A stretch of 64,000 nucleotides of DNA, from positions 1-64,000 of the forward strand of contig NZ_JAMXLX010000003.1 of assembly GCF_024055605.1 (NCBI RefSeq), given 5' to 3'. Below, in pieces: positions 9,453-19,466 of the stretch (positions are counted from its first letter, which is position 1; the number at the start of each line of letters is the position of its first letter). The stretch is from Ciceribacter sichuanensis. Its GTDB lineage: Bacteria > Pseudomonadota > Alphaproteobacteria > Rhizobiales > Rhizobiaceae. The notes beneath the pieces are model-generated. The model saw nothing but the letters and a program-made list of their open reading frames with translations. It was not told the origin of the DNA and made no database searches. A program made the position numbers and the translations under genes.

Positions 9453-11459
9453 TCACGCACTGGCCGATACGCGGGGACGACCGCTTGCCGTCGCGATGAT
9501 CCGCGCTTCCATCAGTTTGCGCCGCCCCTCGACCTCGGGCGCATCGATTTCGCGCGCCAGCACCACCACGACATCGGCAGCGCCGCTCGCACGCGCATGC
9601 TCGTGGGCTGTTCGTGAAGCTCGCTCTTCCGCCTCGGCCATCGCCGCTTCCTCTTCCGCGAACCGCCGGTTGTCTCCCCCGCCTGAAACGATAAAGACCC
9701 CTTCTTCCGGCGAGGTGACGAAGACCGTTACGGTGGAGCGGACCTGGCCGACGACGGCGCCAACCGCATTGGCGACATCGGCGGCGTCCGGCACGGCACA
9801 GGCCGCGGACAGCATCTCGGCAATCGCCGGGTAATAGACCGGAGCAGATGCACCAAGACCGATCAGCGGACGGTCGAGGGAAAGGGCGAAGCGCGCAATA
9901 CCTGTCTGGCGGTTCAGGGCACGATCGATCAGCACCGAACGGGCCGGATCGATGTCGCCAAGACCGTCTTCGGCCAGACAGGCCGACAGAATGGCTTCGG
10001 CCGACTGCCGCGTCAGCCTTTCGACGATACGCAGGGCGAGTTCTTCCGGCAACCCGGCGAGAGGTTTTCCCGTACCGTCCCTCTGTCGCATGGCGACCTG
10101 CATGCCGAGATCGGCAGCCTGCCTGTTCCATTGACCCTGCCTGCCCAGCACATGCATGGCGTCGGAAGGGGTGAGCCCGCAAATATGCACGAGACCGCGT
10201 GCGACGAGGCGATCGAGCGTGGCCTTCTGCTGCGTCACCGTGAGCAGCTGGTCGAGAGCCACGGGAATATCGGTGATACGGGCAAAAAGGGTCGCTTCCT
10301 GTGGCTGCAGTCCGGCGGAGAGATGATCCGGCACTCCGGTACGGACAGCGAACCGTCCGTCGTGGCGACCGACATGAGCAGAGCGCAATTGCCGTTCCAG
10401 TGTGCCGATGACCGCCTCCCCGTGCAGCATCGCGGCAAGGCTGAGGGGCACGAAACGACGGGGACCGAGATCGATCCGCGCCGCAAGCCCGCGGTCGTCG
10501 AAGCGGACTTCGGAATCACCGCCGAGACCATAGGTCCGCATGGCGACCGCTTCCACCATGGTGCGATAACCGCCGACCACCGCGCCATCGGCATCGAGAC
10601 GCGGGCGGCCGTTTTCCATCACCGCGACATCCGTCGTGGTGCCGCCGATGTCGGAGACCACGGCATCTTCGAGCCCGGTCAGGTATCTCGCGCCGACAAG
10701 ACTTGCCGCCGGTCCGGAAAGAATGGTCTCGATCGGCCGAAGCCGTGCCTCGGCCGCCGAAATCAGCGCACCGTCACCTCGCACCACCATCAGCGGGGCG
10801 CGGATACCGCGATGTTTCAGGTGATCCTCGCAAGCGCCGACAAGGCGGTCGATCATCGACACCAGCCGGGCATTGAGCAGCGTCGTCAAGGCGCGCTTGG
10901 GACCGCCGAGCTTCGAGGAAAGCTCGTGGCTACAGGTAACCGGCAGATGGGATTTCTCGCGGATAAAGTCCCTCACCCGTATCTCATGGGAGGGATTGCG
11001 GACCGCAAAATAACCGGCAACGGCGAAGGAGGACACGTTCGCCGCCAGTTCCGGCAGGATCGCTTCGAGCGCCGTCATGTCGAGCGGCGTTTCGTTGCCA
11101 TGGACATCATGGCCCCCCGGCAGGAAGATCACCGGATCGGAGCCCAACGCATCCGCGAGGCCGTCTCGCCGCAAATCCTCCGGGCCGAAGCCAATCATCA
11201 CCAGGGCAGCGCGTCCGCCCTGCCCTTCGACGAGCGCGTTGGTGGCAAGCGTGGTCGAGAGCGATACGAGACCGATGGCATCGGCCGGCAGACCGGAAGC
11301 GGAGAGCACGTTTTCCAGAGCCCCGGAAATCCCGATCGACAGATCATGCCGTGTGGTGAGCGCCTTGGCCTTGGCGATCAGGCCGTCCTTCTCGCTGAAA
11401 AGCGCGGCGTCGGTATAGGTGCCGCCGGTATCAATGCCCAACATATAATGAAGTTTCAC
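9453..11459 (-). CDS. Hydantoinase/oxoprolinase family protein (HyuA type)
   Basis: A 668-residue HyuA-like ATPase subunit. The N terminus carries DTGGTYTDAA, the phosphate-binding motif of the sugar-kinase/Hsp70-like fold, and a second DIGGTTTD motif lies in the middle. Family members hydrolyse N-methylhydantoin or 5-oxoproline with ATP, usually with a HyuB partner. No hyuB gene is present nearby, so the substrate is unknown. The start is uncertain: GTG 11459 fits the common KLHYMLGID beginning, ATG 11444 is an alternative, and neither has a clear ribosome site. It follows glcB's upstream region with about 120 bp between. Confidence 0.85.
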   Translation of the reverse strand: MKLHYMLGIDTGGTYTDAALFSEKDGLIAKAKALTTRHDLSIGISGALENVLSASGLPADAIGLVSLSTTLATNALVEGQGGRAALVMIGFGPEDLRRDGLADALGSDPVIFLPGGHDVHGNETPLDMTALEAILPELAANVSSFAVAGYFAVRNPSHEIRVRDFIREKSHLPVTCSHELSSKLGGPKRALTTLLNARLVSMIDRLVGACEDHLKHRGIRAPLMVVRGDGALISAAEARLRPIETILSGPAASLVGARYLTGLEDAVVSDIGGTTTDVAVMENGRPRLDADGAVVGGYRTMVEAVAMRTYGLGGDSEVRFDDRGLAARIDLGPRRFVPLSLAAMLHGEAVIGTLERQLRSAHVGRHDGRFAVRTGVPDHLSAGLQPQEATLFARITDIPVALDQLLTVTQQKATLDRLVARGLVHICGLTPSDAMHVLGRQGQWNRQAADLGMQVAMRQRDGTGKPLAGLPEELALRIVERLTRQSAEAILSACLAEDGLGDIDPARSVLIDRALNRQTGIARFALSLDRPLIGLGASAPVYYPAIAEMLSAACAVPDAADVANAVGAVVGQVRSTVTVFVTSPEEGVFIVSGGGDNRRFAEEEAAMAEAEERASRTAHEHARASGAADVVVVLAREIDAPEVEGRRKLMEARIIATASGRPRVSASA

Positions 11460-11549
11460 GCCACGCCCCGCATTCCAGAAAGACCGCAAGAAACGGTCCT
11501 ACGCTTTATGCACTCACGGAAATCGCCGCGCTAGCTGACAAACGCCAAA

Positions 11550-12968
11550 TTATGACCTGTCGCGCGGAGTGACGAGCATGGGTAGTCCGCCCGCCGGTTG
11601 AACGGTGAGCTTCTGCACCGGCCACGGCCGCGTGCCGGCCTTTGGCGTAAAACGAAAGCGATGCATCAGGACGGCGAGCGCAATGACGGCCTCCTGCAAT
11701 GCAAAGGTTGCCCCGATGCAGACGCGCGGGCCAACGCCGAAAGGCAGATACTGGAAACGGCCGATGCGCTCACGGTTTTCCGGCAGGAAACGGGCGGGAT
11801 CGAAGACGCGGGGGCGATCCCAATGCAGCTTATGCCGATGCAGCGTCCAGGGCATGATGAGGATCGTCGCGCCCTTGCGGATGTCCAGAACCTTGCCATC
11901 CGCCGCGACGAACCTGTCCTCTTCAAGAGCCCGCCGGTTGATCGACGGTGCCGGCGGATAGAGCCGCAACGCTTCTTCGAAGGCGGCTTTGACATGGGGC
12001 ATGCGATCGGCCCAGGTCACGGGATCGGCACCGCTCGCGATGACCTCGTCGATCTCCGCTTCCATCTTTTCCCGGAATTCCGGCAGATGGGCAATGCAAT
12101 AGAGTGTCCAGCCGAGTGCGCGGGCGGTCGTTTCATGGCCTGCGCCGATGAAAGTGAGGATGTTGTCCTCGATTTCCTCGGTCGTCAGCCCGTCAGGTCC
12201 TTCGATTTCCAGAAGCAGGGTCAGGAAATCCCGGGGTGCTTCGGCAGGATTGCGAGCAATCGCGACGCGACGGCGTTCCATCGTGTCGCGCACCAACTTG
12301 CGGAATTTTTCCAACACGCGCTGTCCACCGATCCGCGTCAGCCTCGGAAGCCAGGTGGGGGCTGCCAGCATGTCGAGCGGATCGATACGCCCCATCCGGT
12401 GCAGCAAGGCATCCACGTCGGCGGCAACATCGCCGCTCTCCGATGCCAGTTCGCCGGAAAACAATGTCTCCGACAGGATCTGGTAGGTCAGTTCCGTCAT
12501 GTCGGTGGAGATGTCGTGAATGCTGCCATCCACATCCGGGCTGACATAGCGATCGGCAAATTCTTCGCTTTTCTCCAGCATCTGCCGCGCGAAGCCCTTG
12601 GCATGGCGAGGTGTGAAGACGGGGGCCATGGCCTTGCGCGAACGCTTCCAGACATCGCCCTCGGCTGTCAGCAGACCGTCGCGCAGGATCGGTCGCAGCA
12701 CGAGTTGGCGCACCACATCCATGGGATAGTTGCCGGCATTGTCGACCAGCACATGGCGGATGAGATCCGGATCGTTGACGATGATGGTGGTGCGACCGAA
12801 GAAGCGGGTCTCGATCCAGGGCAGCGTGTAGGACGGCTCGCCCCAGAGCTCCAGCGGATTGCGCAATACAATACGGATGATTTCGAGACGCGAGGGCGGG
12901 CCTTTGCGCGGCAGGGGAGCCGGAGGCTCGTAGCCGTCATTTCTCTTGTCCTCGGCCATCTCCGTCAT
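11550..12968 (-). CDS. Cytochrome P450
   Basis: A 472-residue soluble-type P450 with all three diagnostic motifs: I-helix GAGHETT (275-281), K-helix E332-x-x-R335, and heme loop FGVGPRVCIG with axial Cys417. There is no N-terminal membrane anchor. It will need ferredoxin and reductase partners encoded elsewhere; none are next to it. The substrate cannot be predicted; the sequence reads like the CYP102/CYP4-like bacterial group that hydroxylates fatty acids or similar molecules (tentative). ATG 12968 or 12959 could start translation. The neighbours do not form an obvious pathway with it, so it looks like an accessory gene within the core region. Confidence 0.93.
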   Translation of the reverse strand: MTEMAEDKRNDGYEPPAPLPRKGPPSRLEIIRIVLRNPLELWGEPSYTLPWIETRFFGRTTIIVNDPDLIRHVLVDNAGNYPMDVVRQLVLRPILRDGLLTAEGDVWKRSRKAMAPVFTPRHAKGFARQMLEKSEEFADRYVSPDVDGSIHDISTDMTELTYQILSETLFSGELASESGDVAADVDALLHRMGRIDPLDMLAAPTWLPRLTRIGGQRVLEKFRKLVRDTMERRRVAIARNPAEAPRDFLTLLLEIEGPDGLTTEEIEDNILTFIGAGHETTARALGWTLYCIAHLPEFREKMEAEIDEVIASGADPVTWADRMPHVKAAFEEALRLYPPAPSINRRALEEDRFVAADGKVLDIRKGATILIMPWTLHRHKLHWDRPRVFDPARFLPENRERIGRFQYLPFGVGPRVCIGATFALQEAVIALAVLMHRFRFTPKAGTRPWPVQKLTVQPAGGLPMLVTPRDRS

Positions 12969-12999
12969 CTCTAACCCTTAGAGGCCGTTCCGGCCCGTT

Positions 13000-13947
13000 T
13001 CAGAGCAGCTTTTCCAGCTCCTCGAGCCGGTCGTTGACCAACCAGCCGTAATAGTTTTCCTCCGGCCAGACCGTGGATCCGCCGGCATTCTTGCGCGCCA
13101 GCGCCTGCGCGCGCTGCCGGGAGTTGCCGACATTGAAAAGCGTCGCGGTCACGCCGGGATTGGTCGAGATATCCATGCCGGCAATCGACTTGTAATCGTC
13201 GATCGACTTGCGGATAACCGCCGCCATGAAGGCGAGCGAGATATCCGGGTCCATGATCGCCTTGTAGACGCCGGCCGCATCGGTCTCGTCCAGCTTGGCA
13301 TAACCCGACTTCTGGGCCACGAGGTCCGACATCATCAGCGCCGTCAGCGGATTGATCTGGCCAAGGCCAAAGGTCTGGCCGGCATAGAAAGGCTGGAAGA
13401 AAACAGCGCTGAACCGATTGTCGGGATAGGACTTGCCGCCAACCGAGCGGCCCTTGAACGTGGCATTCCAGACGTCCTCACGGCAGGTCCAGAGTGCGTA
13501 GGAATCATCCTTGCCCTCGCATTCGGCAAATTCCGGGCGGGCAACGAAATCATCGACATCCTCGCCCTTGTAGGCGAAGCGGAAGCTGTTGCCTGCATAG
13601 GAGGCCGCCTTCACATAATAGCTCTGCAGATTGTCGTAGGCGTCGACATTATAGGTATGCTCGCCGACGATTGCCCCGATCATGTGGATCGGGTCGATGC
13701 CATAGGCAGACGCCGTACTGCGGATCTTCGACATCAGCCGCTTATCCGAGGCCAGAAGGTCGCGCACCTTTTCATACTTGACGTCGAACGTGGTTTTGCC
13801 CGCCTTGGTGCGGCGAACGGAAGCTCCGGGAATGGCAGGTTGTTCGGCATTGCGGTTCCCCGCGGGCACTGTCACAGGCGCTGCCTGCAGACCAGCAGGC
13901 GCCATCACAAGAAGCGCCAGAACTATTGCCGAAATGATACGTGCCAC
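13000..13947 (-). CDS. DUF1402 family exported protein, lysozyme-like
   Basis: A 315-residue secreted protein with a signal peptide (residues 1-22, cut near LQA-AP). I recognise it as DUF1402, which has no assigned function. Two blocks resemble soluble lytic transglycosylases: a helix ending in IVGEHTYN with Glu96 where the catalytic glutamate would sit, and FGLGQINPLTA (193-203), reminiscent of the GLMQINP motif of that fold. A periplasmic peptidoglycan-binding or cleaving role is therefore plausible but unproven. The mature protein keeps three cysteines or fewer. It lies 30 bp downstream of the P450 start in the same orientation, transcribed towards it. Confidence 0.75.
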   Translation of the reverse strand: MARIISAIVLALLVMAPAGLQAAPVTVPAGNRNAEQPAIPGASVRRTKAGKTTFDVKYEKVRDLLASDKRLMSKIRSTASAYGIDPIHMIGAIVGEHTYNVDAYDNLQSYYVKAASYAGNSFRFAYKGEDVDDFVARPEFAECEGKDDSYALWTCREDVWNATFKGRSVGGKSYPDNRFSAVFFQPFYAGQTFGLGQINPLTALMMSDLVAQKSGYAKLDETDAAGVYKAIMDPDISLAFMAAVIRKSIDDYKSIAGMDISTNPGVTATLFNVGNSRQRAQALARKNAGGSTVWPEENYYGWLVNDRLEELEKLL

Positions 13948-14004
13948 GATCCGTTTGCCCTCCAGACTTCACTTTCCGATCGGCTACCGCGGGGGATAAG
14001 CCCG

Positions 14005-14037
14005 GGCGGCGACTTCACTTACATAAGCGAAGCCGCC
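14005..14037. other. Bulged hairpin downstream of hslU
   Basis: In the 160-bp gap between hslU and the DUF1402 gene, GGCGG (14005-14009), CTTC and CTTA pair with TAAG, GAAG and CCGCC (14024-14037), with a 2-base loop and a 3-base bulge. There is no T-run on either strand, so it is not a standard intrinsic terminator; it may protect the hslU mRNA 3' end. Confidence 0.4.
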
Positions 14038-14107
14038 GTTGTCGACCGGGAGATACGTCACTTTCGTGCGATTTCAGGGCAAAAGCACGAAAATAGATGC
14101 TCTCGCG

Positions 14108-15415
14108 TCACAGAATGTAGCGCGACAGATCCAGATCCTGCGCGATCCCGCCGACATGTTTTTGAACATAATCGGAATCGATCATGATCGAAGACCCCGC
14201 GCGGTCAGGCGCATTGAACGAAACGTCGTCGAGCACCCGTTCCATCACGGTCTGCAGGCGGCGTGCGCCGATGTTCTCGACGGACGTGTTGAGCTTCACG
14301 GCAACATCAGCAAGCGCGTCGATCGCATCCTCGGTGAATTCGAGATCGAGATCTTCCGTCGCCATCAGCGCCCTGTACTGGCGGATCAGGCTGGCCTCGG
14401 TCTCGGTCAGGATGCGACGGAAGTCTTCCTTGCTCAGCGGCTTCAGCTCGACGCGGATCGGCAGGCGACCCTGAAGCTCCGGCAGAAGGTCCGAAGGCTT
14501 GGCCACATGGAAGGCGCCGGACGCGATGAAGAGAATATGATCCGTCTTCACCGGGCCATATTTGGTGGAAACCGTCGTGCCCTCGACCAGCGGCAGCAGG
14601 TCGCGCTGCACCCCTTCGCGAGAAACGCCGGCGCCGACGCCGCCGTCACGGGCCGCGATCTTGTCGATCTCGTCGAGGAAGACGATGCCATCGTTCTCGA
14701 CAGAGCGAACCGCCTCGCGCTGGATAACCTCGTTGTCAATCAGCTTGTCGGATTCATCCCGGATCAGGTCGGCATAGGATGCCTTGACGGTGGTGCGCAC
14801 CTTCTTGGTGCGGCCGCCCATGGCCTTGCCGAACATTTCGGAGATGTTGAGGATGCCGACATTGGCGCCGGGCATGCCCGGGATTTCAAAGCCCGGCATG
14901 CCGCTGCCGCTGTCTGCGACCTCGATGTCGATTTCCTTGTCGTCCAGTTCGCCGCTGCGCAGCTTCTTGCGGAAGCTGTCTCGGGTTGCCGGCGAAGAGG
15001 TGGAGCCAACGAGCGCGTCGAGCACCCGCTCCTCGGCGCCGGCATGGGCTTTGGCCTGGACCTCGGCGCGCTTCTTTTCGCGCACCAGGCCGATGCCAAT
15101 CTCAACGAGATCGCGGATGATTTGTTCGACGTCACGGCCGACATAACCGACCTCGGTGAACTTTGTGGCTTCCACCTTGATGAACGGAGCGCCCGCAAGC
15201 TTGGCGAGGCGGCGGGAAATCTCCGTCTTGCCGACGCCGGTCGGGCCGATCATCAGGATGTTCTTCGGCATCACTTCGTCGCGTAGCGTCTCATCGAGCT
15301 GCTGGCGGCGCCAGCGATTGCGCAGCGCAATCGCCACTGCGCGCTTGGCCTCGTGCTGGCCGATGATGAAGCGGTCCAGTTCCGAGACGATCTCACGGGG
15401 AGAAAAGGTTGTCAT
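14108..15415 (-). CDS. hslU: HslU, ATPase subunit of the HslVU protease
   Basis: A 435-residue AAA+ unfoldase (ClpY). It has Walker A GPTGVGKT (57-64), Walker [10 protein letters not shown], an intermediate domain with the long insertion after residue 110, and the C-terminal LSRYIL tail, which in HslU inserts into HslV to activate it. It unfolds substrates for the HslV peptidase in the cytoplasm. The ATG at 15415 gives the standard [10 protein letters not shown] start; the open frame extends upstream to 15553 inside hslV but lacks family support. hslV ends 49 bp upstream on the same strand. Confidence 0.97.
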   Translation of the reverse strand: MTTFSPREIVSELDRFIIGQHEAKRAVAIALRNRWRRQQLDETLRDEVMPKNILMIGPTGVGKTEISRRLAKLAGAPFIKVEATKFTEVGYVGRDVEQIIRDLVEIGIGLVREKKRAEVQAKAHAGAEERVLDALVGSTSSPATRDSFRKKLRSGELDDKEIDIEVADSGSGMPGFEIPGMPGANVGILNISEMFGKAMGGRTKKVRTTVKASYADLIRDESDKLIDNEVIQREAVRSVENDGIVFLDEIDKIAARDGGVGAGVSREGVQRDLLPLVEGTTVSTKYGPVKTDHILFIASGAFHVAKPSDLLPELQGRLPIRVELKPLSKEDFRRILTETEASLIRQYRALMATEDLDLEFTEDAIDALADVAVKLNTSVENIGARRLQTVMERVLDDVSFNAPDRAGSSIMIDSDYVQKHVGGIAQDLDLSRYIL

Positions 15416-15464
15416 ATCGATTTTCCAAAGGGTCGAATGGGTTGATGATGACGGATCGGGCCGG

Positions 15465-15992
15465 TCAATTGTCGCTGTCGAGGGTTTCCACCACGACATT
15501 GTCATTGGTGTAGACGCAGATGTCGGCGGCGATCGCCATGGCGCGGCGGGCAACTTCTTCCGCGGACTTGTCCGAATCCATCATGGCGCGCGCTGCGGCG
15601 AAGGCGTAATTGCCGCCGGAACCGATCGCGATCGCTCCATGCTCGGGCTCCAGCACGTCGCCATTGCCGGTGATCGCAAGCGTGATGGTCTTGTCAGCGA
15701 CGAGCATCATAGCTTCGAGATTGCGGAGATACTTGTCGGTGCGCCAGTCCTTGGCGAGCTCGACAGCCGCGCGCATGAGCTGGCCCGGATATTGTTCAAG
15801 CTTCTTTTCAAGCCGCTCGAGCAGCGTGAAGGCATCGGCCGTGGCACCGGCGAAACCGGCGATCACCTCGCCCTTGCCGATGCGCCGCACCTTGCGGGCA
15901 TTGCCCTTCATGACGGTCTGGCCGAGGCTCACCTGCCCGTCACCGGCCATGATGACCTTGCCGCCCTTTCGTACAGTAATAATCGTTGTCAT
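15465..15992 (-). CDS. hslV: HslV, peptidase subunit of the HslVU protease
   Basis: A 175-residue proteasome-like peptidase (ClpQ). After removal of Met1 the N-terminal threonine (TTIITV) is the nucleophile, as in the family; [10 protein letters not shown] and the GSGGNYA block are also conserved. It forms the double hexamer core that HslU caps. ATG 15992 is the only start giving the required N-terminal Thr. It is divergent from hisB, with a candidate heat-shock promoter in between. Confidence 0.97.
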   Translation of the reverse strand: MTTIITVRKGGKVIMAGDGQVSLGQTVMKGNARKVRRIGKGEVIAGFAGATADAFTLLERLEKKLEQYPGQLMRAAVELAKDWRTDKYLRNLEAMMLVADKTITLAITGNGDVLEPEHGAIAIGSGGNYAFAAARAMMDSDKSAEEVARRAMAIAADICVYTNDNVVVETLDSDN

Positions 15993-16058
15993 TGGGCACC
16001 TGTCTGGTCCCGTAGGGGACTGTTTTCCTGGGGGCACGACACGGCCCCGTTAGGCCCT

Positions 16059-16086
16059 ATGTAGGTGAAGCGCCGTCGAATACAAC
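16059..16086 (-). promoter_or_regulatory. Candidate RpoH-type promoter of hslVU
   Basis: On the minus strand, GTTGTAT (16080-16086) and CCTACAT (16059-16065) are separated by 14 bp. They resemble the heat-shock sigma pattern (CTTGAA, then CCCAT-like). hslVU is a classical heat-shock operon, which supports but does not prove the call. Confidence 0.35.
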
Positions 16087-16200
16087 TCGCCGCCGACCCC
16101 GACGGAGTATGCCTGCTTTTGCTGGATATTTGCCGCCGTGCCTGATAAGGAGCGCTCATCAGGGCCCGGGTTCCCGGTCCTCATCATGGAGCAGACCTTA

Positions 16201-16809
16201 ATGGGCGAAGCAGCCACCCCGCGCTCGGGAAGCATTTCCCGCAAGACCAACGAAACCTCCGTTTCCGTTTCCGTCAATCTGGACGGCACCGGGAAGACGA
16301 AGATTTCCACGGGCGTCGGCTTTTTCGATCATATGCTCGACCAGCTTTCCCGACATTCGCTCATCGACATGGACATCGAGGTGAAGGGCGATCTGCATAT
16401 CGACGACCATCATACGGTGGAAGATACCGGCATCGCGATCGGACAGGCAATTTCAAAGGCGCTCGGCGAGCGGCGCGGCATCACCCGCTACGCGTCGATC
16501 GATCTGGCCATGGACGAAACCATGACGAAGGCGGCTATCGACGTTTCGGGACGGCCGTTCCTCGTCTGGAACGTATCGTTCAGCGCGCCGAAGATCGGCA
16601 CCTTCGACACCGAACTGGTTCGCGAATTCTTCCAGGCGCTGGCGCAGAATGCCGGCATCACGCTGCATGTGCTCAACCATTATGGCGCCAACAATCACCA
16701 TATAGCGGAGACCTGCTTCAAGGCCGTGGCGCGGGCAATGCGAACCGCAGTCGAAATCGATCCCCGGCAGGCGAGCCGCGTTCCCTCCACCAAGGGCACG
16801 CTGGTCTGA
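16201..16809 (+). CDS. hisB: Imidazoleglycerol-phosphate dehydratase
   Basis: A 202-residue monofunctional HisB (sixth step of histidine synthesis; dehydrates imidazoleglycerol phosphate). The Mn-binding repeats are visible: [12 protein letters not shown] with [13 protein letters not shown], and the second set [15 protein letters not shown]. No phosphatase domain is attached, as normal outside enterobacteria. In-frame starts at 16138 and 16186 exist; ATG 16201 has GGAG 11 bases upstream and gives the expected short N-terminal extension. It opens the rightward run hisB-H-A-F-E-coaA. Confidence 0.97.
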   Translation: MGEAATPRSGSISRKTNETSVSVSVNLDGTGKTKISTGVGFFDHMLDQLSRHSLIDMDIEVKGDLHIDDHHTVEDTGIAIGQAISKALGERRGITRYASIDLAMDETMTKAAIDVSGRPFLVWNVSFSAPKIGTFDTELVREFFQALAQNAGITLHVLNHYGANNHHIAETCFKAVARAMRTAVEIDPRQASRVPSTKGTLV

Positions 16810-16905
16810 CAGCAAACGACAGGGGCGGATGGCAGGTCACCGGACCGCAAAGCGGCGTTTTCGGTGATTCCGGGCCTCCAGCTCCGATAGAAAGGACATT
16901 CGACG

Positions 16906-17556
16906 ATGCGCGTTGCGATCATCGATTATGGTTCGGGAAATCTGCGTTCCGCGACGAAGGCCTTCGAGCGCGCAGCCCGGGAAAGCGGCATCGACGCTGA
17001 AATAGACCTGACGGACAAGGCGGAGCGGGTGGCATCGGCCGACCGCATCGTGCTTCCCGGTGTTGGCGCCTATGCCGATTGCCGCAACGGTCTCGACGCC
17101 GTCTCCGGCATGCATGAGGCGCTTGTCGATGCGGTCGAGAAGAAGGCGCGGCCGTTCCTTGGCATCTGCGTCGGCATGCAGCTCATGTCGTCGCGCGGGC
17201 TGGAAAAGACCGTCACGCAGGGCTTCGGCTGGATCAAGGGCGATGTCGTCGAGATGACGCCGAACGATCCTTCGTTGAAGATCCCGCAGATCGGCTGGAA
17301 CACGCTGACGCTCACGCGCCCGCATCCGCTGTTCGACGGTATAGAGACCGGCCCCGATGGCCTGCACGCCTATTTCGTGCATTCCTATCACTTGGCCGCA
17401 GAAAACCCCGACGACGTCATCGCCACCACCGATTACGGCGGTCCGATGACGGCCTTCGTCGGTCGCGACAACATGGCGGGCGCTCAGTTCCATCCGGAAA
17501 AGAGCCAGAAGCTCGGCCTGAAGCTCATTGCGAACTTCCTCGCCTGGGCTCCGTAA
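16906..17556 (+). CDS. hisH: Imidazole glycerol phosphate synthase, glutaminase subunit
   Basis: A 216-residue class I glutamine amidotransferase. It supplies ammonia to HisF for the ring-closing step of histidine synthesis. The nucleophile is Cys88 in GICVGMQ, and the FHPEKS motif near the C terminus provides the catalytic His and Glu. GAAAGG precedes the ATG. The 96-bp gap after hisB holds a compound hairpin (16837-16867) without a T-run; the run otherwise looks like one operon. Confidence 0.97.
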   Translation: MRVAIIDYGSGNLRSATKAFERAARESGIDAEIDLTDKAERVASADRIVLPGVGAYADCRNGLDAVSGMHEALVDAVEKKARPFLGICVGMQLMSSRGLEKTVTQGFGWIKGDVVEMTPNDPSLKIPQIGWNTLTLTRPHPLFDGIETGPDGLHAYFVHSYHLAAENPDDVIATTDYGGPMTAFVGRDNMAGAQFHPEKSQKLGLKLIANFLAWAP

Positions 17557-17587
17557 TTCTCATTTTATCCAGTATCGGACAATCCGC

Positions 17588-18322
17588 ATGATCCTCTTTC
17601 CCGCAATCGATCTGAAAGACGGCCAGTGCGTGCGCCTCAAGCTCGGCGACATGGAGCAGGCAACCGTCTACAACGCCGATCCCGCCGCTCAGGCGAAAGC
17701 CTTCGAGGACCAGGGCTTCGAATGGCTGCATGTGGTCGACCTGAACGGCGCCTTCGCCGGTGAAAGCGTCAACGGCGGCGCCGTCGATGCGATCCTCAAT
17801 GCGACGAAGAACCCGGTCCAGCTCGGAGGCGGCATCCGCACGCTCGAGCATATCGAGAGCTGGCTTTCGCGCGGGCTTTCCCGCGTCATCCTCGGCACGG
17901 TGGCGGTGCGCGATCCCGCACTGGTCATCGAGGCCTGCAAGCTCTTCCCCGGCAAGATCGCCGTCGGCATCGACGCCAAGGGCGGCAAGGTCGCGGTCGA
18001 AGGCTGGGCGGAAGCGTCCGAGCTCGGCGTGATCGAGCTTGCCCGGAAATTCGAAGGCGCGGGCGTCGCGGCAATCATCTATACCGACATCGACCGCGAC
18101 GGCATTCTCGCCGGCATCAACTGGCCTTCGACGCTGGCGCTTGCCGATGCCGTTTCCATCCCGGTGATCGCGTCCGGCGGGCTTGCATCGCTCGACGATA
18201 TCCGCCGCATGCTGGAACCGGATGCCCGAAAACTCGAAGGTGCGATTTCCGGCCGCGCGCTTTATGATGGCCGGATCGATCCCGCGGAAGCGCTGGCGCT
18301 GATCCGCGCCGCAAGATCCTGA
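17588..18322 (+). CDS. hisA: Phosphoribosylformimino-AICAR ribotide isomerase
   Basis: A 244-residue TIM-barrel isomerase of histidine synthesis. It starts with the standard [17 protein letters not shown], where the Asp of AIDLKDG is the catalytic acid. A duplicated half-barrel phosphate-binding signature (LGGGIRT; ASGGLAS) is visible. ATG 17588 is the family start; the frame is open further upstream without support. It lies 31 bp after hisH. Confidence 0.97.
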   Translation: MILFPAIDLKDGQCVRLKLGDMEQATVYNADPAAQAKAFEDQGFEWLHVVDLNGAFAGESVNGGAVDAILNATKNPVQLGGGIRTLEHIESWLSRGLSRVILGTVAVRDPALVIEACKLFPGKIAVGIDAKGGKVAVEGWAEASELGVIELARKFEGAGVAAIIYTDIDRDGILAGINWPSTLALADAVSIPVIASGGLASLDDIRRMLEPDARKLEGAISGRALYDGRIDPAEALALIRAARS

Positions 18323-18336
18323 ACGAGGAACCACCG

Positions 18337-19125
18337 ATGACGCTGAAAGCCCGCGTTATTCCCTGTCTGGACGTCAAGGACGGCCGCGTTGTCAAGGGCG
18401 TAAACTTCGTCGACCTGATCGACGCCGGCGACCCCGTCGAGGCGGCCAAGGCCTATGACGCCGCCGGTGCCGACGAACTCTGTTTCCTCGATATCACTGC
18501 CTCCTCCGACGAGCGCGACACCATCTTCGACGTCGTTACCCGCACAGCCGAACATTGCTTTATGCCGCTGACCGTCGGCGGCGGCGTACGCAGCATCGCC
18601 GATATCCGCAAGCTCCTGCTGTGCGGCGCCGACAAGGTGGCGATCAATTCCGCTGCCGTGAAGAACCCGGATTTCGTTGCCGAAGCCGCCGACAAGTTCG
18701 GCGACCAGTGCATCGTCATCTCGATCGACGCCAAGCGGCGGCGCACGCAGGCTGCCGGCGGTGACAACATGAGCGCCTGGGAGATCTACACCCATGGCGG
18801 CCGCAACCCGACCGGCATCGATGCCGTGGAATTCGCGAAGCAGGTGGTCGAGCGCGGCGCCGGCGAACTGCTCGTCACCTCGATGGACCGCGACGGCACC
18901 AAATCCGGCTACGACCTCGAGCTGACACGGACCATTGCGGACGCCGTGCGCGTTCCGGTCATCGCATCGGGCGGTGTCGGCACGCTCGACGACCTCGTAG
19001 CGGGTATCAGCGAAGGACATGCGACCGCAGTGCTCGCCGCCTCTATCTTCCACTTCGGTACCTATTCGATAACCGAGGCCAAGCAATATATGGCGCAGCA
19101 TGGCATCGCCATGCGGCTCGACTGA
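18337..19125 (+). CDS. hisF: Imidazole glycerol phosphate synthase, cyclase subunit
   Basis: A 262-residue TIM-barrel cyclase that works with HisH to yield imidazoleglycerol phosphate and AICAR. The catalytic aspartates sit in [14 protein letters not shown] and [20 protein letters not shown] and ASGGVGT bind phosphate. ATGACG follows a GAGGAA ribosome site. The gap to hisA is 14 bp. Confidence 0.97.
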   Translation: MTLKARVIPCLDVKDGRVVKGVNFVDLIDAGDPVEAAKAYDAAGADELCFLDITASSDERDTIFDVVTRTAEHCFMPLTVGGGVRSIADIRKLLLCGADKVAINSAAVKNPDFVAEAADKFGDQCIVISIDAKRRRTQAAGGDNMSAWEIYTHGGRNPTGIDAVEFAKQVVERGAGELLVTSMDRDGTKSGYDLELTRTIADAVRVPVIASGGVGTLDDLVAGISEGHATAVLAASIFHFGTYSITEAKQYMAQHGIAMRLD

Positions 19126-19142
19126 CAGGACAGGCAAGGATC

Positions 19143-19466
19143 ATGACTAAGTTTACCCTGACCGATCTCGAGAGCATCGTCGCAAAGCGCGCAACGGCTC
19201 GACCCGAAGAGTCCTGGACGGCAAAGCTGGTGGCCGGCGGACAGTCGAAAGCCGCCAAGAAACTGGGCGAGGAAGCCGTTGAAACGGTGATTGCCGCCAT
19301 CAAGGACGACAGGGAAAACCTCGTCTACGAGAGTGCGGACCTACTCTATCATCTTATGGTCGTATTGAAAATTGCCGATATCCCGCTAGAAGCGGTGATG
19401 CAGGAGCTTCAGCGGCGTACAGCCCAGACAGGCCTCAGCGAGAAGGCCAGCCGGCAGGATCCATGA
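19143..19466 (+). CDS. hisE: Phosphoribosyl-ATP pyrophosphatase
   Basis: A 107-residue MazG-like all-helical pyrophosphatase, the second step of histidine synthesis. The metal-binding EExxE-type helix is visible as [12 protein letters not shown], and the second acidic motif is [10 protein letters not shown]. It is monofunctional (not fused to HisI, which is not in the window). The last four bases overlap the coaA start (ATGA), implying coupled translation. Confidence 0.96.
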   Translation: MTKFTLTDLESIVAKRATARPEESWTAKLVAGGQSKAAKKLGEEAVETVIAAIKDDRENLVYESADLLYHLMVVLKIADIPLEAVMQELQRRTAQTGLSEKASRQDP

